Source: Paracyclopina nana (lineage: Eukaryota > Arthropoda > Copepoda > Cyclopoida > Cyclopettidae). From it: a stretch of DNA of 64,000 bases. Position numbers and translations under genes: made by a program. Shown here piece after piece: positions 54,340 through 64,000 of this stretch (position 1 is its first letter; every line of letters starts with the position of its first letter). The stretch covers positions 10,552,501-10,616,500 of the forward strand of contig JAGUCH010000002.1 in the NCBI GenBank assembly GCA_019096065.1, written 5' to 3'. The notes beneath the pieces are model-generated. The model saw only the letters and a list, made by a program, of their open reading frames with translations. It searched no databases and was not told the DNA's origin.

Positions 54340-55565
54340 TGGTCAATTTTTTTGGTACAGTTTCCTGTTTCAAACAGAGGAGCAACATAGGATGTAGAGA
54401 AATGTGGAGGGCAGGCCAGCCCTCCATAAAATTGAGAGGGGGTGGGCCTTTTGACTACTCCCAAAAATATGCTTCAATCACTTAGTTCATAGTGTTGCAG
54501 TTTAAGTTTTGTGGGATAAGGTTCAAATCCCCTCTTTTGAAAAAGAAATGCTACTAATACATTCATCCTAGAAGCCTCTAGCTAATGTAGTTAAAACACA
54601 TAATTTGCTAGGTGTAGGACAATCCCAAACTTTTGCTCATCATTTTCTTTGAATTTGAATTAATTATGTGATAAGAGGCAAACATTTTTTCTAGATTGCA
54701 ATTTACTTCCTGGTCATTTTCTTGTACAGTTTCCTTGTTCAAACAGGGGAGCAGATGAGCAACATAGGTCACAGCGAAATGTGGAGGGTGGGCCTTCAGC
54801 CCACTCACAATAGTATTGCCTGAATATTGATCTTCTTAAAATTTACTATTTACATAAAGCACATAATAACAAGCTGGAAACACGAGATATATAAGTCAGT
54901 CATAGAGCATTGGACTTGCATTCAGAGCAATGTGGGTTCTAAAGACAGATCCATAAAGGCTCAATCTCAATTTACTCAATTTTTTGGTACAGTTTCTGTT
55001 TTAAACAGATAAGAAAAAGATCACTTTGTTGAGAGTGTTTAATGGGATGAAGGTTTATATCCCATCTGTGGAAAAAAAACTGGGGAGCGACATAAGTCAC
55101 AGCGAAATGTGGAGGGCGGGCCTTCGGCCCGCCCTCCAAATATTGATGACTCATTGGTTTTTGTACAGTTTCCTGTTTGAATCAGGAGAGCAACATAAGT
55201 CATAGTGAAATGTGGAGGGCAGGCCTTCGGCCCGCCCACCAAAAAATTGACTCGGGTTGAGCCTTCAGCCCGCTCACACTAATATTCTCTTCTTAAAATT
55301 TCCTTTTTACAAGAAGCACTAAATATAAAACTAGAAATATCTGACATACTAAGAAGTAAAGCTGGCTCATTGGTAGAGCGTCCGACTTGTAGTCAAAGAG
55401 ATGTGGGTTCAAACCCCATTGATGACAAATGTACTTTTTCTCGTTTTTTCAGTCAGAGAATTTACTTCCTGGTCGATTTTCTTGTGCAGTTTCCTGTCTC
55501 AAAAAGGGAAATGTCATAGGTCACAGCGAAATGTGGAGGGTTGGGCCGTCGGCCCGCCCTCCAAT
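54340..55565 (+). repeat. Cluster of tRNA-derived SINE-like units with a GC hairpin tail
   Basis: About four units, 320-380 bp apart, share a tail. The tail contains TTTCCTGTTTCAAACAG, then GTCACAGCGAAATGTGGAGG, then a palindrome TGGAGGGCGGGCC-TTC-GGCCCGCCCTCCA in its best copy at about 55,107-55,138; further copies end near 54,424, 54,800, 55,242 and 55,562. Before the tail each unit has a tRNA-like head with weak to good A and B boxes. The orientation of all units is the same. Confidence 0.7.
55355..55425 (+). repeat. Best tRNA-like SINE head
   Basis: The A box is TGGCTCATTGG (55,363) followed by TAGAGC, which closes the D stem with GCTC, and the B box is GGTTCAAACCC (55,406). The anticodon stem has mismatches and the acceptor stem does not pair, so it is a SINE head rather than a working tRNA. 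It should still be able to bind polymerase III factors. Confidence 0.65.
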
Positions 55566-55584
55566 GAGCAATAAAATAAAGCTT

Positions 55585-56378
55585 TGTTTTGGTTGCTTGT
55601 TACATGTCCAGGGGGGTCTCGTAAGTGAGTTCTTGACGCAAGTTTTGCATGCTAAAATCACCAAATCTGTTTGTCTTAGCCTAGGTGGCGCTAGTAGTTC
55701 TTACTACATAGCGCGTGAGCTCAAGTGACGTGTCAGTCATGGAGGCAAGCAGGCTAATCTCACGCGTCTTCAACAGAGCTCCTAGATAAGTTCTGTCTTT
55801 TTTAAAAAAGTATGCAATTTGGGCACTTTTTGATAATTTAAGGCTGGTTATGGAAATTTTTGGAAGTGAAATCCACAGAATTCTATTGAAATTTTGTCTT
55901 GAAGCCTACCACAGCTCAGTCAGACTGTGTGCTATAGTAAAGCAGCGACAAGAACTCACCTTATTACTATAGATCATCTTGACATGTCCATCTGCATCTG
56001 CGAGTCACTCCTTGACACTGTCACTATTGCACATGGCTCACAGTTATCATTTTTTGACACTATCACTCATTTATTGTTTGTTGACACACCGGGCCACATG
56101 GAAAGGCCCTTGGTAACTTCACTTCAGTTTGTATCAAGTTTAGGGCCTTTCCATGTGGTGTGTCAGAAAGCAGTAAATAAGTGATGGAGTCAAAAAACGG
56201 TAACTGTGTGTTTTGCTATGCGCAATAGTGACAGTATCGAGGAGTAACTGGCAGATGGACATGTAACAAGCAACCAAAACAAACTTTATTTCATCACTCA
56301 TTTCATTTTTCCCTTTTTTCTTACAAAAACAACACCAATTTAAGCTATGTCTTTCTGCTTAGTCTGGTAACTCTTGAT
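55585..56378. mobile_element. Foldback element, CATGTCCATCTGC arms
   Basis: The left arm (TTTGGTTGCTTGTTACATGT, then CATGTCCATCTGC, GACACTGTCACTATTGCAC) is mirrored by 56,140-56,285 (GCAATAGTGACAG, GGACATGTAACAAGCAACCA). The centre of symmetry, near 56,125, is between CCACATGGAAAGGCCC and GGGCCTTTCCATGTGG. The hAT-like MITE copy 2 sits inside the left arm. Confidence 0.75.
55609..55981. mobile_element. hAT-like MITE, copy 2
   Basis: The length is the same 373 bp as copy 1 at 17,913-18,285, with only a handful of substitutions. It begins CAGGGGGGTC and ends CATCTTG. The target duplication is ACATGTC, 7 bp, or 8 bp with one mismatch. It lies inside the left arm of a foldback element, so it is the younger of the two. 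Confidence 0.85.
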
Positions 56379-57423
56379 TAGGGTCGAAAGCGCGTTAGCG
56401 CTCGAGACCCTGCAGTTATCCTCTAATACGGGAAGGAAAAGTCGAGATTTTGTGCAAAGTTTCCAGATTAGAAAATTGATCTGGTATGGTCAAACGGCAT
56501 TTTTTGCTAAAAAAGAAGCCAGCGATTAATCTGGTAACCACGAGCTGGCTGCGTTATTTTCTTTTTAGCCAATCAGAATTGCCAATTTTTAATATCACTG
56601 TATTAATTGGTCAGCCTATCAGAACTAATATTAAACTTTAAACAACACTTAAACTTGGCTGATGAATTAAAGGCATTTCATTCTGCGGTTTGATTGGTCT
56701 AATTTGGTTTTAAGAAAACGAGATGACAGCTCATTTTCTCGCACAGCACAGTGGCTCAAAATGCCTTCTTGACGCGCACGGAAAAAAACTCGCAAAATTG
56801 TTGCAGTGAATTTTCATAGGGCCGTAAGCTAAAAGCAGACATTCAGAGCTCCCAAGTCCGCAAATTTCCGCAGCCAATTTTGATGAATAATCATTAAATG
56901 TGGCCTGATTGACCTCTCAGTCATCATAGATAAATTACATTCAATTCCAATCAAAAGTTATGGATGCCCAAGAAATGGGCAAAAATAACTATTCTAGCAT
57001 TTTCCTAGCTGAACACTTTTTCAGGCAAAGTTTGATGTTGAAGTCAAATTTGAATCAGTATCTGTCAATTAAAACCAGTTTTGACTATTTCAATCGCTCA
57101 GAAGTGAACCAAATCAGATGACAAAAATTAGTGGTAAAATTGGACTTTGGGCGATTTGGCGGATTATATCGTGCGCGTGAAATCGGCTTTTTGACCCACT
57201 GTGCACAGGTGGAGTGATGGATGCAAGGATGCAGCCATTTTTAAAAGATATAAAGTTTGCTTATCATTATGCGTTACCAGAAGATATAGAATACAAGGTG
57301 ATCTATTAGGAAATTGTTGAAACTTTTTTTCAACTGATTTTTATAGCCTCTTATTTTTTATAAAGAATCAGAGTCATAATGCCCTAAGTCTGAGCCTACT
57401 TTAAGAAAACGTGCTCGACCCTA
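56379..57423. mobile_element. Element with TAGGGTCGA ends
   Basis: The outer ends are inverted (TAGGGTCGAAAGCGCG at the left and the complement of CTAGGGTCGAGCACG at the right). The interior is about 1 kb of AT-rich, non-coding sequence. The flanking sequence left (AACTCTTGAT) and right (AGCAAACTTTTATGC) is continuous in the uninterrupted copy near 57,750, which shows where this element went in. Confidence 0.65.
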
Positions 57424-57499
57424 GCTGTCCACAATGTGGACATGTACATCTGGTGAATAGCAAACTTTTATGCTTTTGTCCATCTGACTAGAGCCCTCT

Positions 57500-57765
57500 A
57501 TTTTGATCAAGGGCTCTACGGGCCTTTCCATGTGGTGTGTCAACAAACAGTGTATGAGTGACAGTGTTAAAAAATGGTAGCTGTGTGCTATGTAATGCGC
57601 AATAGTGACAGTGTCAAGGAGTGACTGGCAGATGGACATGTAACAAGCAACCAAAACAAACTTTATTTCATACCACAATTCATTTATCCTCTTTTTCTTA
57701 CAAAAAACACCAATTTAATTTATGTGACTTTCTGCTTAGTCTGGTAACTCTTGATGAAAAACAAA
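57500..57765. repeat. Single arm of the foldback family
   Basis: GGGCCTTTCCATGTGGTGTG, then GCAATAGTGACAGTGTCAAG and GGACATGTAACAAGCAACCA, then TTTCTGCTTAGTCTGGTAAC repeat the right arm of the element at 55,585-56,378 in the same orientation. No mirrored partner is next to it. Confidence 0.7.
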
Positions 57766-57988
57766 ACTTTTATGCTTTTGTGTATCTGGCTTGTGTTGTG
57801 TTGTGCTGTGATGTGACGAATTTCGGTAACTTGGAAAAATTAGCACTGATTGTAGTGTCGAGTGTTGGTAACTGAGTGTCAAAAAAGCACATTGATTATT
57901 AGTCACTTTTGGATGGAAAAGGATAGCATTGCCCGTCGGGTTCTTTTTGCTTATTGATTGCTTACGCGCTCATTTCCTTGTTTTTCAG

Positions 57989-60900
57989 GCTGAGCGTGAA
58001 CGCAGTGGACTCTGGAGGACGGTTCGCGACGGCCGCGGTGAACATCAACGTGACTGACTCGAACAATCATGCGCCCATCTTCGAGAATACGCCGTATGTG
58101 GTGGACGTGTTCGAGGACACGCCGATCGGTTCGACGGTGTTGGTGCTGTACGCCACGGATTTGGATCACGGGCCCAACGCCAAAATCAATTATCGGCTGC
58201 AGTCGGGCAGCGAGCATTTCCAAGTGGAGCGCGACTCCGGCGCCCTCGTCGTGGCCTCACCCATAGACCGAGAGTCCATCTCCACCTTCATTGTGACGGT
58301 AATTGCCGAGGACTCGGGCCTCGCGCCACTCTCCGACCGCACCGAGGTGGAGATCACGGTGATCGACGTGAATGACAACGCGCCTCGCTTCTCCAGCTCG
58401 CACTACCATGGCAGCGTGCTGGAGAATGCGGCCTCAGGCACCAGCATCCTCGACATAAGCGCCCACGACGAGGACCTGGGGGAGAATGGCAAGGTGCGCT
58501 ACCGCTTTGCGGAGGCCAATCAGGAGCAGTCCTTCACTATCGACTCCGTTTCGGGGGTGGTGCGCACCAAGCGCCCCCTCGACCGCGAGGCCACAGAGTT
58601 CTACGATCTCACCGTCGAGGCCTATGACGCCGGCATCCCAGAAATGGTGGCCATCGTCAAGGTGGGCATCACTGTGCTCGACCTGAATGACAACCCCCCG
58701 CGCTTCCCGAACGACACCATCGTCTTCCGCTTCCCTGAGAACATGCCGTCAGGCAGCAAGGTGGGCACAATCTATGCCACCGACCCCGACGTGGGGGTGA
58801 ATGCGCAGGTGCGCTTCCGGCTCCTCAACACGACGGCCGACGAGCAGTACTTCTTCATCGACGACTCCTCTGCGTCCGGCAGCACGGTGCTCTACACAAG
58901 AAAGGAGTTTGACTACGAGGTCGACCGCAGAGACTACCACCTGCTTCTGCGCGCAGAGTCGGACCCCCTCCGCACCGACGTTGTCGTTCGCGTTCAGTTG
59001 GCTGACGTCAACGACAACTATCCCATCATTCAAGACTTCGAGATCATCTTCAATCAGGCCATCGACGAATACTTTGCCGAGCCCTTGGGCTTTGTTCCTG
59101 CCTCAGATGCTGACCCCACAAGCAAGCTACAGTTTAACTTCACCTACGGCAACGCAGCCCACCTCCTGCACCTGGATTCGTCCACCGGAGCCATACGCTT
59201 TGCGCCCTCCCTCAAGTCCAACGTCAACGTCGAGGCCAAAGTCGGTGTCTCGGTGACCGACGGCAAAAACGAGGCTAGAGCAAACTTTCGCCTCAAGCTC
59301 AACCATGTCACTGCCAAGATGCTGGAGAACGCTGTGACCGTGAGGGTGGCCAACACCACGGCCGACTCCTTTCTCGCCCCCTTCTTTGACTACCTCGTTG
59401 AGGGCCTCTCCGTGGTTGTGCCGTGCCACAAAAGCCAAATCTCCGTCTTCAGCTTGAAGAACGATAGCGAGGATGAAACCAAGTCCGTGGTGAACGTCAC
59501 ATTCAGCATCAGCGTGGCTGGGACGCACAGCGAGGAGTACTTGGCAGCCGACTACATCAAGCAGAGAATATACCTGCACAAGCCGCTGCTGGAGAAACTC
59601 CTCCTCCTCTCCATACTCCCGTTCGACGACAACATATGCGTGCGGGAGCCTTGCCTCAATTACGAGGTGTGCTCATCCCAAATGCGAATTGCAGCGGCCG
59701 CCGATCACTCCACCAGCTATAAGAGCGATGGCTTGCTCTTCAGATCGGTCGACACGCTCATCACTTATTCGTGCACCTGTCCCGTAGGCTTCACCGGAAT
59801 GAAGAATCGGTATACTTGTGACACCAAGATCAACTTGTGCTACTCAAGCCCTTGCCAAAACGGTGCCACCTGCGTTTCCAGGGAGAACGGCTACGTGTGC
59901 CTCTGCCCTGAGGGCTTAGCCGGCGACTCATGTGAGGTGGACACTCGTCATGCCACCAGGTGCTCCTCAAGCCTGTGTCACAAGCCAGCACAATGTGTTG
60001 CCCTCATTGATGGAGGCCTCACCTGCCGTAACTGCTCGGACAACCCGTTCAATGACGACAAGTGCCAACTCAGAGCTCGAAGCTTCACGCCAGGCTCCTA
60101 TGCTGCTTTCCCGGCTCTCAAACAGAGAGACGAGTTCAACATTACTCTATTTTTTGCCACACAAAAGCCATCAGGAGTTATATTCTACAATGGCCGACTC
60201 AATGACGAGAACGATTTCATTTCCCTGGAAGTCAACCATGAGCTTCTCGTGTTTCGCTTCCACACTGGCTCTCCGGATGAAGCACCCGCCCAAGTCAGCC
60301 TGGCTAGGAAAGGGGGATTTTCTGACGGACAATTCCACAGGGTGGAAATTCGCTACTCCAACGAAAGCGCCACGCTGGTCGTGGGACAAGGATGTGATGA
60401 AAAGTTGGCCTTGAAATTTGGCCATGATCTCACAGACAAGTACCTGTGCGCCAACTCGACCAAGGTAGTCCGAGTGCCCTCACAATGTGGCTTCTACTCG
60501 GGTCGCTGCGTCAGGTTCCTTGATTTGACCGGACCATTTTTGATTGGTGGCCGCATGGATAATGGGGGCTTCGCAGGCTGTCTCTTGGACCTTCACATTG
60601 ACCGACTGCTGGTGAACATGGCCAACTTGGTGCATAACAACGGCAGTATCGCGGGATGTCCCGAGAAACGTAACTTTTGCATCAGCAATCCATGCAGAAA
60701 CGGCGGAACGTGCCATGATGGCTGGGGTAGCTATTTCTGTGAATGCGCCTCTTCGCAATGGTCAGGCAAGAACTGCGGGTTCCCAGTAGGAAGAACATTT
60801 GGCTTCAAGGCAGGCTCTGAGCTTGGCTACCGTCAAGAGCTCTCCCCAATCCAACTTCCTTGGCAAATGGGACTCTCACTGAAAACTGCTGACGCCCAAG

Positions 60901-61208
60901 CCAACTTCACCCTTCTCTCGGTCAAGATGGGCAACGAAGAAGCCTACAGAATCGAGGTTCATTCAGGCATCGTTAAGTATTTCTACGAAAATCAGGTACT
61001 TTTGACCAGTGGCTTGCTCAACGTGGCGGACGAAAAATGGCACGACATTCAAGTAAAATGGATGAAAGATGAAGTATGGTTGAACATTGATTTTGGGCAA
61101 TATGAGGTCACGGAGCACTCGATCAACACAGTTGGTGGCAAGGTTGTTACCAAAGTTACGGTCGGTAATGCCCAGGACAAGATTAACTTCCTTGTGGGAT
61201 GCGTTCGG
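57989..61208 (+). CDS. stan: Flamingo/Starry night/CELSR, exon 2
   Basis: The acceptor TTGTTTTTCAG ends at 57,988 and the exon completes Arg 514 in frame. Residues 514-1,587 hold the rest of cadherin repeat 5 and repeats 6-8 (DSNNHAPIF, DVNDNAPRF, DLNDNPPRF, DVNDNYPII), with a ninth, degenerate one. Next come the membrane-distal region special to the family and EGF-like domains (CYSSPCQNGATCVSRENGYV). After these are a first laminin-G domain with IFYNGRLNDENDFISL and GGFAGCLLDL, a further EGF domain (CISNPCRNGGTCHDGWGSY) and a second laminin-G domain to the exon end. In DSNNHAPIF the usual Asp is Asn, a change at one calcium site. The very large exon of 3.2 kb is notable. The exon ends in phase 0 with donor GTAAGT. 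Confidence 0.95.
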
Positions 61209-62934
61209 GTAAGTGGGAAGTAATTTAGAGCTGAGCTACTTAGAAAAGTTTTTTTTCAAAATGACTGCGGAAAAAATTCCAACGAGGATTATTAAATGAC
61301 ATCAGCGCTTCCTTCTCTTAGACGAAATAACTAAAATACCGTACCCGCACCAATTCGAGAATAAGTGCGGAAAATTATAAAATGTACTGTTCAAATCCGT
61401 GTCCGCAAAAATCCGTGCCGTTATATTCCGTTCCGTGAAAATCCATGCCGTTATATTCCGTTCCGTAAAAATCCGTTCCGTGATAATCAGCTCCGCAAAT
61501 CTCCGTTAATTCGCGTATATATTTAGGAACCCCAAGTCAAGCTGACTGCACTAGATGGCACTGAGTTCAGACGGCTTGACGTCATCAGTGTGCGCACGTA
61601 TTTGACATGTTAAACAAATGAATTACCAGAATTTGAGGAAAAGATGGAATTTCAGGAAAGATAGCTCTCTAAATATAGTAAGATGTAAATGTAATTAGTC
61701 TATTTGAATCTTAGACACTACTTAAGCCTGTAAAGATTATACCTAGCAAAAAATAATTAAGACAATGATGCCTTTTGCTTTTTCAGACGGCACTGTGCAG
61801 GCAGCGATCAGCCGTCTGAAATCTTATGAGTTTGCCTGTAGGATAAATACGGTACAATTTACGGTTTCCTTTAGGTAGTCCTTTTCTGTGGAAGGTTTGG
61901 TTAGTTCAATTTAAAAAGTTGCTACAGTGATTGCACATCAGCCAAGTTCCCCGATAATTCTGGTTAAAAACCAAAAATCGTGGTATGTCATATAAGGAAG
62001 AAACAAAATTTATTTCTACTAGAAGACGACGTTGATCAAAATATATTGAATGGTTTTTAACTGAGATGATTTTGGCTGAACGGATTTTCACGGTGAGGAT
62101 TTTTACGGAACGGAATATTACGGCACGGATTTTTGCGGACACGGATTTCAACAGATATACCAAATTATGGCATAACCTTTTTCTGAACACAGTAAACTGC
62201 AGGTTTTTTTGCCCAATTTTTCAAATTGAACTTAATTTAATAGTGCAATTTCTAAGAAAAAATGTCCTAAAAGTTGTGCCTTTCCGTCTAAAATTGGCAA
62301 ATATCATAATTAAGTCCGACTGAAATTCGAGCGGGTACGGTATGACATAATTTGTAGGTGAACCGGGGCATGAAACGGACCTCGATCAGAGTTAAAACAA
62401 AAAAAAACCGTTAACTAACGATACCTATCAAATTTATCTTTTTTAATTCAAGTCAAGCCTGCTCAATTGTCCTCAAGCCTTGGAACATGGCACAAACACA
62501 TGAAATAAAATTCTTGGATTCTCATTTTCAATGCAAGGGATTGAGGAGCTTTCCAATTTTTTTGTGCTTCCTTGCACATGAAAGGACTTTTATCAAACTA
62601 ACTTTACAAAACGGATTTTTATGGCACGGAATTTCCCAAAAACCTTGAGGCCCCATATCTCCACTGCCAGGGGTCTGAGCTGTGGTATGATGAGCATCAA
62701 TGGGAAAAAACCTCTTGACGTTCCTTTAAAGTACATCTAGATTCATTGTTGAAAACTTAATTGAATGTTTTTTAGCTTTGCTTTCCTTGGCCTATTTTTA
62801 TCGCAGATTTCTTTATCAAAGTTTAAAACTGTTTAAATATTTGCAGATGTCATTTTGACATTCGTTGCTCTAGCTTTTGAATGTTAGCCATTAAATAATG
62901 TACTATCCTTATGCTTGTGAATGTTGTCTTTCAG
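61209..62934 (+). other. Flamingo intron 2, 1.7 kb
   Basis: The intron has a GTAAGT donor and a GTCTTTCAG acceptor. Most of its left half is the foldback element at 61,336-62,344. From 62,345 to 62,934 it is AT-rich and shows nothing else. Confidence 0.85.
61336..62344. mobile_element. Foldback element with CCGTACCCGC ends and CCGTTCCGT subrepeats
   Basis: Outer ends are CCGTACCCGC at the left and its complement GCGGGTACGG at the right, flanked by TA. Inside the left end the words CCGTTCCGTGAAAATCCG and CGTGCCGTTATATTCCG repeat for 110 bp, and they recur inverted near 62,070-62,150 (CGGAACGGAATATTACGGC). The middle 550 bp are unrelated and non-coding. This two-layer end structure is shared in style, not sequence, with other foldback elements in the window. 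Confidence 0.75.
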
Positions 62935-64000
62935 AACATTCAAATAGGCATTGAGAGCGCTGAAAGTCCTGAGCTGTCTTATGAAAAAGCCATCGAGAGT
63001 TGCCCTAGCGTTTGCGAGGGGAAGACTTGTGGCCCAGAGTCAAGATGCAAAGGCCCAGGCTGTTTTTGTCCCCTGAAGGGGGGATGTCTGGATGACCCGT
63101 GTTCCCTCAATTTATGCTCGTCCAAAGCTGCGTGCCGGTCAACCAGTGATGGTTATGAATGCAGTTGCGAGGAGAGTGATGATCCTGTTGACCAGTACTG
63201 CACCAAGAAGGTAGAGGAGGAGGTTTGCCCTAGCCACTGGTGGGGACGGCCCGTGTGTGGTCCTTGCCAGTGCAATGTGTCACAAGGCTTCAACGAGTCT
63301 TGTGCCATTGACAGCGGCAAGTGTAGCTGCAAGGCAAACCACTTTGTGAAGGGAGGCAAATGCCAACCCTGCGAGTGCTACAGCTACGGCGCCCTCTCCC
63401 CGCAATGTGACCTCGAGACGGGAGCCTGTTCGTGTCGGCCTGGCGTGAGCGGTCACAAGTGTGATAAGTGCTCCCACGGCTTTGCGGAATTGGCCAGCAA
63501 TGGCTGCCAAGTCATCTATGGAGTGTGTCCGGCCGAGTACGCGGACGGCGTTTGGTGGCCTCGGACACTTTTTGGCGATAAGCCCAATGCCACCTGTCCA
63601 GGCGGTGCAGCTGGTGTGGCGAGACGAGGCTGTGAGCAGACGGGCTGGATGGCCTCCGACCTGACTGGGTGCATCCACCAAGAGTTTTTGTACCTTGCCA
63701 ACGAGGTAGAATCCAAGACACAGGAGTCTTGGGTGTTGGCCAAAAAGGCCCACGAAACCGTGGACGAGGTCACCACAGACTTGTTCCGCAAAGACTACGA
63801 ATCAGTGGAGGCCGCCATTTTTAAAATGGTGGAGCAGGAAAGTGTTTCCGTGGGCTTTGAATTGGCCCACAAGAAGGACCGACAGTTTCTGGAGCATTTC
63901 CTTGCGGCCGTGTCGTGGGCGCTCGAGAGGCAGCACACCACGGGGCTCGCGTTGACCGATGTCCACGTGATGGCAGTGATGGCTGCATACGGAGGGGTTC
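62935..64000 (+). CDS. stan: Flamingo/Starry night/CELSR, exon 3 (partial)
   Basis: The exon starts with NIQIGIESAESPELSYEK, which finishes the second laminin-G domain. It continues with Cys-rich EGF-like modules (CSLNLCSSKAACRSTSDGYE), laminin-type EGF domains (CGPCQCNVSQGFNESC, CECYSYGALSPQC, CSCRPGVSGHKCDKC), then the hormone-receptor motif (VWWPRTLFGDKPNATCPGG, GCEQTGW). It ends in the first helices of the GAIN domain (SVEAAIFKMVEQESVSVGF). The autoproteolysis site, the seven membrane helices and the tail lie beyond the window. The frame is open to the last base. Confidence 0.95.

Larger units (their letters stand above)
49024..57988 (+). other. Flamingo intron 1, 9.0 kb, repeat-filled
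   Basis: This intron interrupts the codon for Arg 514 in cadherin repeat 5. It holds no host exon that I can recognise, and is almost wholly made of the repeats listed separately. GC content falls sharply from the exons on both sides. Stretches without a named repeat (about 51,790-52,450 and 57,770-57,980) are AT-rich and show nothing. Confidence 0.85.

Noticed and set aside
55355-55425. Functional tRNA gene
   Set aside because: A and B boxes are good, but the acceptor stem does not pair and the anticodon stem has mismatches. It belongs to a repeated SINE-like unit.

Overview
This window looks like a piece of a repeat-rich invertebrate nuclear genome, probably an arthropod and perhaps a crustacean. 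The reasons are spliceosomal GT-AG introns, typical animal genes (PUF60, TSR2, SART3, ATPAF1, an ENPP-family protein and Flamingo/CELSR), a mix of BEL/Pao, P-type, CACTA, hAT-like and many foldback elements, and a PUF60 RRM1 that reads like insect Half-pint as I recall it. The taxon is an inference with low confidence.

Layout. Positions 1-2,400 hold no gene I can support, only decayed repeats. Positions 2,410-27,880 form one nest of mobile elements. The oldest layer is a minus-strand P-element/THAP9-type transposase. A roughly 2.5 kb element with inverted ends and an OTU cysteine-protease gene has entered its 3' part, a small MITE sits in one intron, and a 19.7 kb BEL/Pao retrotransposon with about 99% identical LTRs has split its 5' part. 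The BEL element is itself split by a 7.7 kb CACTA transposon with two divergent genes, and an intron of one of those holds a hAT-like MITE. Positions 27,875-33,225 are a ~177 bp satellite array broken by a second, degraded BEL/Pao region that contains a large inverted duplication. Positions 33,226-35,700 hold a minisatellite, a 380 bp MITE and a foldback element.

From about 35,800 to the right edge all host genes lie on the plus strand, head to tail: PUF60 (poly-U splicing factor), TSR2 (ribosome biogenesis), SART3 (U4/U6 snRNP recycling), ATPAF1 (F1-ATPase assembly), an ENPP6-like membrane protein whose catalytic residues are largely replaced, and Flamingo/Starry night/CELSR (planar polarity cadherin receptor; N-terminal part only, it runs off the window). 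Gaps between the first five genes are under 140 bp. Each of the four gaps has a pyrimidine-rich stretch and an AG just before the next start codon, and two of the four also have AATAAA. This is the arrangement expected of a trans-spliced operon and is the most interesting biological signal here. The pseudoenzyme character of the ENPP-like gene is the second.

The two large introns of Flamingo (9.0 and 1.7 kb) and the 2.1 kb intron of ATPAF1 are filled with foldback elements, tRNA-derived SINE-like units, minisatellites and MITEs. One MITE family (380 bp, TA target) and one hAT-like MITE family (373 bp) each have two nearly identical copies in the window.
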